From: Methanocorpusculum sp.
Lineage (GTDB): Archaea; Halobacteriota; Methanomicrobia; Methanomicrobiales; Methanocorpusculaceae
DNA: 8,143 nucleotides
Assembly: GCA_029987045.1 (NCBI GenBank)
Contig: DALTWN010000039.1
Span: forward strand, 1-8,143
Reading direction: 5' to 3'
Shown here: positions 5,577-8,143 of the stretch, piece by piece
Numbering within the stretch: the first letter of the stretch is position 1
How the letters are laid out: every line of letters starts with the position of its first letter
Made by a program: the position numbers and the translations under genes
The notes under the pieces: model-generated
The model's input: only the letters and a program-made list of their open reading frames with translations
Told to the model about the DNA's origin: nothing
The model's database searches: none

Positions 5577-6586
5577 TTGGAATATCTGGACACGTGTTCC
5601 AGGATACAGGCGCGGATCTCTTCCGGCGCATATCCGAGAATGCTTGCAAGGAACATCGCACCGCCGCATCCGGATCCTTCCTTGATCTCGCCCTGTGCGT
5701 ACCGTGCGATTCCCGCATGACCCAGTGTCGCGAACTCGGGATCGACATAATACGCATCCGCGCCGACCGCCGCCGCGGTCTCCTTGAACGATGCCGAGGA
5801 ATCGTTGTAGACATACGTGGTGGTGACGACGTCCGGAACCGTATTGCCGAGCGCACGGATAAGAGCCGCCGCCGCAAGCATCTGGGTTCCGCCCGCCAGG
5901 AACAGTTTTCCCGTGAATCCTTCCGCGATACCTGCCGCCACCGGAATCATCGGATCGCCGACCGCCGCGACGATATCGAGCGGATCGGACAGACCCATCT
6001 TCCGCACTTTCGCGACCGCGGCGTTCGCGATCTCTTCCTTGATCGCGACCGGATTGGTGACCAGACAGCTGCTGACCTTCGCCTGATATCCGAGGGCACG
6101 AAGGACGCAGAGAGCCGTGGTGGTTCCGCCGGGCAGACATTCTCCCAGGACCAGCAGGTCATGCGACTGCGACAGGAACGATCCGACCCACCGTCCGCGT
6201 TCGAACAGGGCGCGGGCATTGGGTACCGCATATCCTTCGGATCTCGGATCCAGTCCGGCGGATTCGCCAAGATGCAGGTGCGGGACCGTCACCGGCTTGT
6301 TGAGTCCAGCCGCGATCATGAGCGGGTGCATGCCGATAAGGTCCATCATGGACAGCGTGATGGCGGCAGGTGTCGGGCATCCGGTCGGCGTATTGGGGGT
6401 AAGGTCGCCCGACAGTTCGCCGTTGATGATCAGTTCCGCATCGAGCGGCGGAACATACAGACTGCTTTCGGGATCCTCTCCGGCACCGGAAACGCCCGGA
6501 ATCTGCGATACCAGCGAGTTGGAAAGTATGAGGGCGAACAACGGGGATTCGGCCTCGAATTCTGCACGTGCGGATACGAATGACAT
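5573..6586 (-). CDS. cobT: Archaeal CobT, nicotinate mononucleotide-dependent phosphoribosyltransferase (UPF0284 family)
   Basis: The 337-residue protein matches the archaeal CobT family (TIGR00303). It transfers the phosphoribosyl group of nicotinate mononucleotide to the lower-ligand base, giving the alpha-ribotide that CobS attaches to the corrin ring. Visible motifs are PTPAAITLSMMDL (71-83), the glycine-rich LGECLPGGTTTA (147-158), VGDPMIPVAAG (209-219), LAGGTQMLAA (230-239) and GEIKEGSGCGGAM (299-311). The last resembles the EGxG region that holds the catalytic glutamate in bacterial CobT. The length is typical. It is the first gene of the seven-gene minus-strand run and is divergent from cobS, the next enzyme of the same pathway. 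A TATA-like core about 25-30 bases upstream predicts an almost leaderless message. Confidence in the family is high; the base it activates cannot be read from sequence. Confidence 0.92.
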   Translation of the reverse strand: MSFVSARAEFEAESPLFALILSNSLVSQIPGVSGAGEDPESSLYVPPLDAELIINGELSGDLTPNTPTGCPTPAAITLSMMDLIGMHPLMIAAGLNKPVTVPHLHLGESAGLDPRSEGYAVPNARALFERGRWVGSFLSQSHDLLVLGECLPGGTTTALCVLRALGYQAKVSSCLVTNPVAIKEEIANAAVAKVRKMGLSDPLDIVAAVGDPMIPVAAGIAEGFTGKLFLAGGTQMLAAAALIRALGNTVPDVVTTTYVYNDSSASFKETAAAVGADAYYVDPEFATLGHAGIARYAQGEIKEGSGCGGAMFLASILGYAPEEIRACILEHVSRYSK

Positions 6587-6609
6587 GATGCTATTATTGC
6601 AAGTAAACT

Positions 6610-6618
6610 GTATTAAAC
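6610..6618. promoter_or_regulatory. Shared TATA-like core between cobT and cobS
   Basis: The plus strand reads GTATTAAAC and the minus strand GTTTAATAC. Placing start sites about 26 bases away on either side puts the cobT start within one or two bases of its ATG (6586). The cobS start would fall near 6640, about nine bases before its ATG. One A+T core could therefore serve both genes, or two overlapping boxes could be in use. The 62-bp gap leaves no room for a long leader or riboswitch. This is an inference from spacing. Confidence 0.4.
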
Positions 6619-6648
6619 ATCACGCAACTTAATCAGCGAGAACGACTC

Positions 6649-7401
6649 ATGTATAGAGTAATCATGAGAGCTCTCAGAGCACTGCTGCAGTTCACCACGA
6701 TCCTTCCGCTCGGCAAACCCGCCGATTTCGACCGGTTCGCCCGGAACTCCTGGCTCTATCCGATCGCAGGCTATGTCACCGGCGGTATCGCCGCTCTTCC
6801 GGCACTGATAGCCTGGCTTGTCGGGTTCGAGAACAGTCTGATCGTCGCAGGCATCACCATCGCGCTGGTCATCTTCATCACCGGCGCGAACCATTTCGAC
6901 GGTCTGCTGGATTTCGGCGACGGCCTGATGGCGCACGGAAGCCGGGAAAAACGCATCGCTGCGATGACCGACCGGACGACGGGTGCAGGAGCTCTTGCTA
7001 TCGGCATCCTGACCGTCATTCTTTCGTTCGCGGGTCTCGCGTCGCTTCCGGTCTGGATGATCGGGATTGCCGTCCTGACGGCGGAAGTCTGCGGAAAAAT
7101 GGTCATGGGTCTCTTTTCGGCACTCGGCAGACCGTTCCACGACGGCATCCAGAAATACATCTACGACCAGTCGAAACGCTGGTTCTGGATTCCGGCGATC
7201 CTGCTGACGCTGCCGCTTCTGCTGCTTCCCCAGCGGCTGATGATCGCCATCGCGATCGCCGGCGCTCTCGTCGTATTCGGCATACTGTTACTGGTTGCAA
7301 AAAAGCTGTTCGGCGGGGTGAACGGCGATGTCACCGGCGCCGGAAACGAACTGACCCGTATGGTCGTCCTGGTTGTCTTCGGAATCTTAATGACGGCGTG
7401 A
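6649..7401 (+). CDS. cobS: Adenosylcobinamide-GDP ribazoletransferase (cobalamin synthase)
   Basis: The 250-residue polytopic membrane enzyme joins adenosylcobinamide-GDP to the activated lower-ligand nucleotide, the late step that completes the cobamide. The catalytic, metal-binding signature is NHFDGLLDFGDGLMAHGSREKR at residues 81-102 (D84, D88, D91), followed by AMTDRTTGAGA (105-115). The C-terminal family motif GGVNGDVTGAGNE is at 222-234. Hydrophobic helices lie near 36-58, 62-80, 113-133, 135-155, 179-193, 196-217 and 236-249. The ATG at 6649 lacks a clear Shine-Dalgarno element. The ATG at 6664 would give MRALRALLQF, which resembles the usual start of the family, so the true protein may be five residues shorter. 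It is divergent from cobT and overlaps the next, convergent gene by 15 bases. Confidence 0.95.
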   Translation: MYRVIMRALRALLQFTTILPLGKPADFDRFARNSWLYPIAGYVTGGIAALPALIAWLVGFENSLIVAGITIALVIFITGANHFDGLLDFGDGLMAHGSREKRIAAMTDRTTGAGALAIGILTVILSFAGLASLPVWMIGIAVLTAEVCGKMVMGLFSALGRPFHDGIQKYIYDQSKRWFWIPAILLTLPLLLLPQRLMIAIAIAGALVVFGILLLVAKKLFGGVNGDVTGAGNELTRMVVLVVFGILMTA

Positions 7402-7695
7402 AACGGTCACGAATCCGGTTCCCGCATCGTCGCTGCATTCGATATCGGTCGCCGCCTTGTCGTCGACTGCCGTATTGAACATGACCATGCCGCCCATGAG
7501 TTCTTCATCGAGTCCCATGCCGCCGCGTGAGTTGCGGAGCGCCTGGGCATAGGGGTTCGGCGTCACTCTGCGGTTGACCCGGATGCCTGCACAGTGTTCG
7601 CAGAAGACACAGGTGGTATGGACCGAGACTTCCTTGCCGCAGCACATGACGGTGACTTTTCCGTTCGGTTTTCTATCGAAAGGCAATGATTTCAT
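7387..7695 (-). CDS. Small cysteine-rich protein of unknown function
   Basis: I do not recognise this 102-residue protein. It has six cysteines: a CC pair at 18-19, then C29, C32 and C35 in TTCVFCEHC, and C87 near the end. The first five resemble a metal-binding or Fe-S knuckle, with H27 and H34 as further possible ligands. A middle segment is rich in glycine and methionine (RGGMGLDEELMGGMVMF at 57-73). No signal peptide or membrane helix is apparent. Coding is supported by codon use like the core genes, by the structured cysteine spacing, and by a TATA box placed so that the message would begin at the ATG. Its 3' end overlaps that of cobS by 15 bases, tail to tail, so either transcript could affect the other. 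No function is proposed beyond probable metal binding. Confidence 0.75.
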   Translation of the reverse strand: MKSLPFDRKPNGKVTVMCCGKEVSVHTTCVFCEHCAGIRVNRRVTPNPYAQALRNSRGGMGLDEELMGGMVMFNTAVDDKAATDIECSDDAGTGFVTVSRRH

Positions 7696-7716
7696 AATTA
7701 TCTAATTGGCGTGAAA

Positions 7717-7726
7717 AGATATAGAT
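7717..7726 (-). promoter_or_regulatory. TATA box of the cysteine-rich protein gene
   Basis: The minus strand reads ATCTATATCT, a good archaeal TATA element, preceded by an A-rich stretch (AAAAAAC) where the B recognition element would be. Its centre is about 26 bases upstream of the ATG at 7695, which predicts a leaderless transcript. There is no Shine-Dalgarno element between them, which agrees. Confidence 0.55.
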
Positions 7727-7749
7727 GTTTTTTGGAAGAGGTGGACAAA

Positions 7750-8143
7750 TCAGAATACCCAGTTCTCTGCCCGGAACAGACCGATATAATCCAATGTCTC
7801 AATCTGATAATAATCGCAGATTGAAGGCAACTTGGTGATTTCCGGAACCACACCTGCTTTTCTTCGCAATTGGTCCATCTTTTTTCGTTGATTCGGATTG
7901 CGTTTTTCCTGAGTAACAATCACATAATCCGGAGGGACTCCATCTAAACACTGTTGTTTCCGCCCCTCCAATACATAGGCAACCAAGAACGGATCTGCCG
8001 CAGGCGGTATCTTATCAATGTTAGCGGATGTAGGGAATTTTCTAAGAATTTCCGTTACCATCTGATAATGGGATATCCCAAGTGAAATGACACTATCTTC
8101 CCATTGCCGCATCCAGTTTACGATTGGATCGTCAGAATCTGCA
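7750..8143 (-). CDS. DUF4411 family protein, PIN-like toxin candidate (5' end outside the window)
   Basis: About 130 residues of the C-terminal part are visible. The frame stays open through the right edge (ADSDDPIVNW precedes the first internal methionine, M11 of the visible part, at 8112), so the gene probably starts beyond 8143. The pattern fits DUF4411, a PIN-like nuclease family. AADPFLVAYVL matches the family's A-D-x-x-L-I-A-x-A-L helix with its conserved acidic residue. YVIVTQEK matches the VTxE strand, and LPSICDYYQIETLDYIGLFRAENW matches the IPxVCxxxxIxxxxxxxxLRxxxW ending. Members of this family are often encoded beside an ImmA/IrrE-type or helix-turn-helix partner and are thought to be toxins; any partner here would lie upstream, outside the window. 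The gene is visibly more AT-rich than the cob and pur genes. The family call is fairly secure; the toxin role is inferred. Confidence 0.78.
   Translation of the reverse strand, partial: ADSDDPIVNWMRQWEDSVISLGISHYQMVTEILRKFPTSANIDKIPPAADPFLVAYVLEGRKQQCLDGVPPDYVIVTQEKRNPNQRKKMDQLRRKAGVVPEITKLPSICDYYQIETLDYIGLFRAENWVF

Noticed and set aside
5577..6140. Upstream extension of the YkgJ-like frame inside cobT
   Set aside because: The extension is low-complexity Arg/Gly/Ser sequence in a second frame of cobT. The ATGA overlap at 5573-5576 gives a natural start.
5510..6583. A 357-codon plus-strand open frame opposite cobT
   Set aside because: It is arginine-rich antisense to a well-supported CobT and has no matching domain or ribosome binding site.
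6587..6648. Cobalamin riboswitch ahead of cobT or cobS
   Set aside because: The gap is 62 bases and shared by two promoters, too short for a B12 riboswitch, and no B12-box-like sequence is visible.

Overview
The window reads as a piece of a euryarchaeal methanogen chromosome, probably from the Methanomicrobiales (the order is an inference). Supporting signs are the archaeal RNase P protein Rnp4, an archaeal YhbY protein, archaeal-type CobT (UPF0284 family) and CobS, an archaeal TraB-family membrane protein, the start of an EF-1 alpha gene, several plausible TATA boxes with very short or absent leaders, and a T10 terminator.

Layout. Positions 1-30 (minus) hold the first ten codons of EF-1 alpha, with a GGAG ribosome binding site and a TATA-like box upstream. 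Positions 181-1389 (minus) hold an AAA_14/DUF4143 ATPase. Its upstream region (1421-1562) carries three tandem 41-nt inverted repeats and is the most unusual structure in the window. From 6586 down to 1595 on the minus strand lies a compact seven-gene run: cobT, a CxxCGxCC (YkgJ-like) protein, a TraB-family protein, rpiA, purN, rnp4 and yhbY. Three junctions in it overlap (ATGA, TAATG, ATGA) and it ends at the T10 tract at 1575-1584. cobS is transcribed divergently from cobT across a 62-bp gap with a TATA-like AT core. cobS ends convergently, overlapping by 15 bp a small cysteine-rich protein of unknown function (7387-7695, minus). The right edge (7750-8143, minus) holds the 3' part of a DUF4411, PIN-like toxin gene whose start is outside the window.

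How the genes work together. CobT and CobS both serve assembly of the cobamide nucleotide loop: CobT activates the lower-ligand base and CobS joins it to adenosylcobinamide-GDP. Methanogens need corrinoids for methyl transfer. rpiA and purN supply ribose phosphates and purines. rnp4 and yhbY serve RNA maturation and ribosome-linked work. The ATPase and the DUF4411 gene are visibly more AT-rich than the core run and belong to families common in accessory DNA, so both may be acquired. No rRNA, tRNA, CRISPR array or insertion-sequence transposase was seen. No gene-free stretch exceeds about 205 bases.
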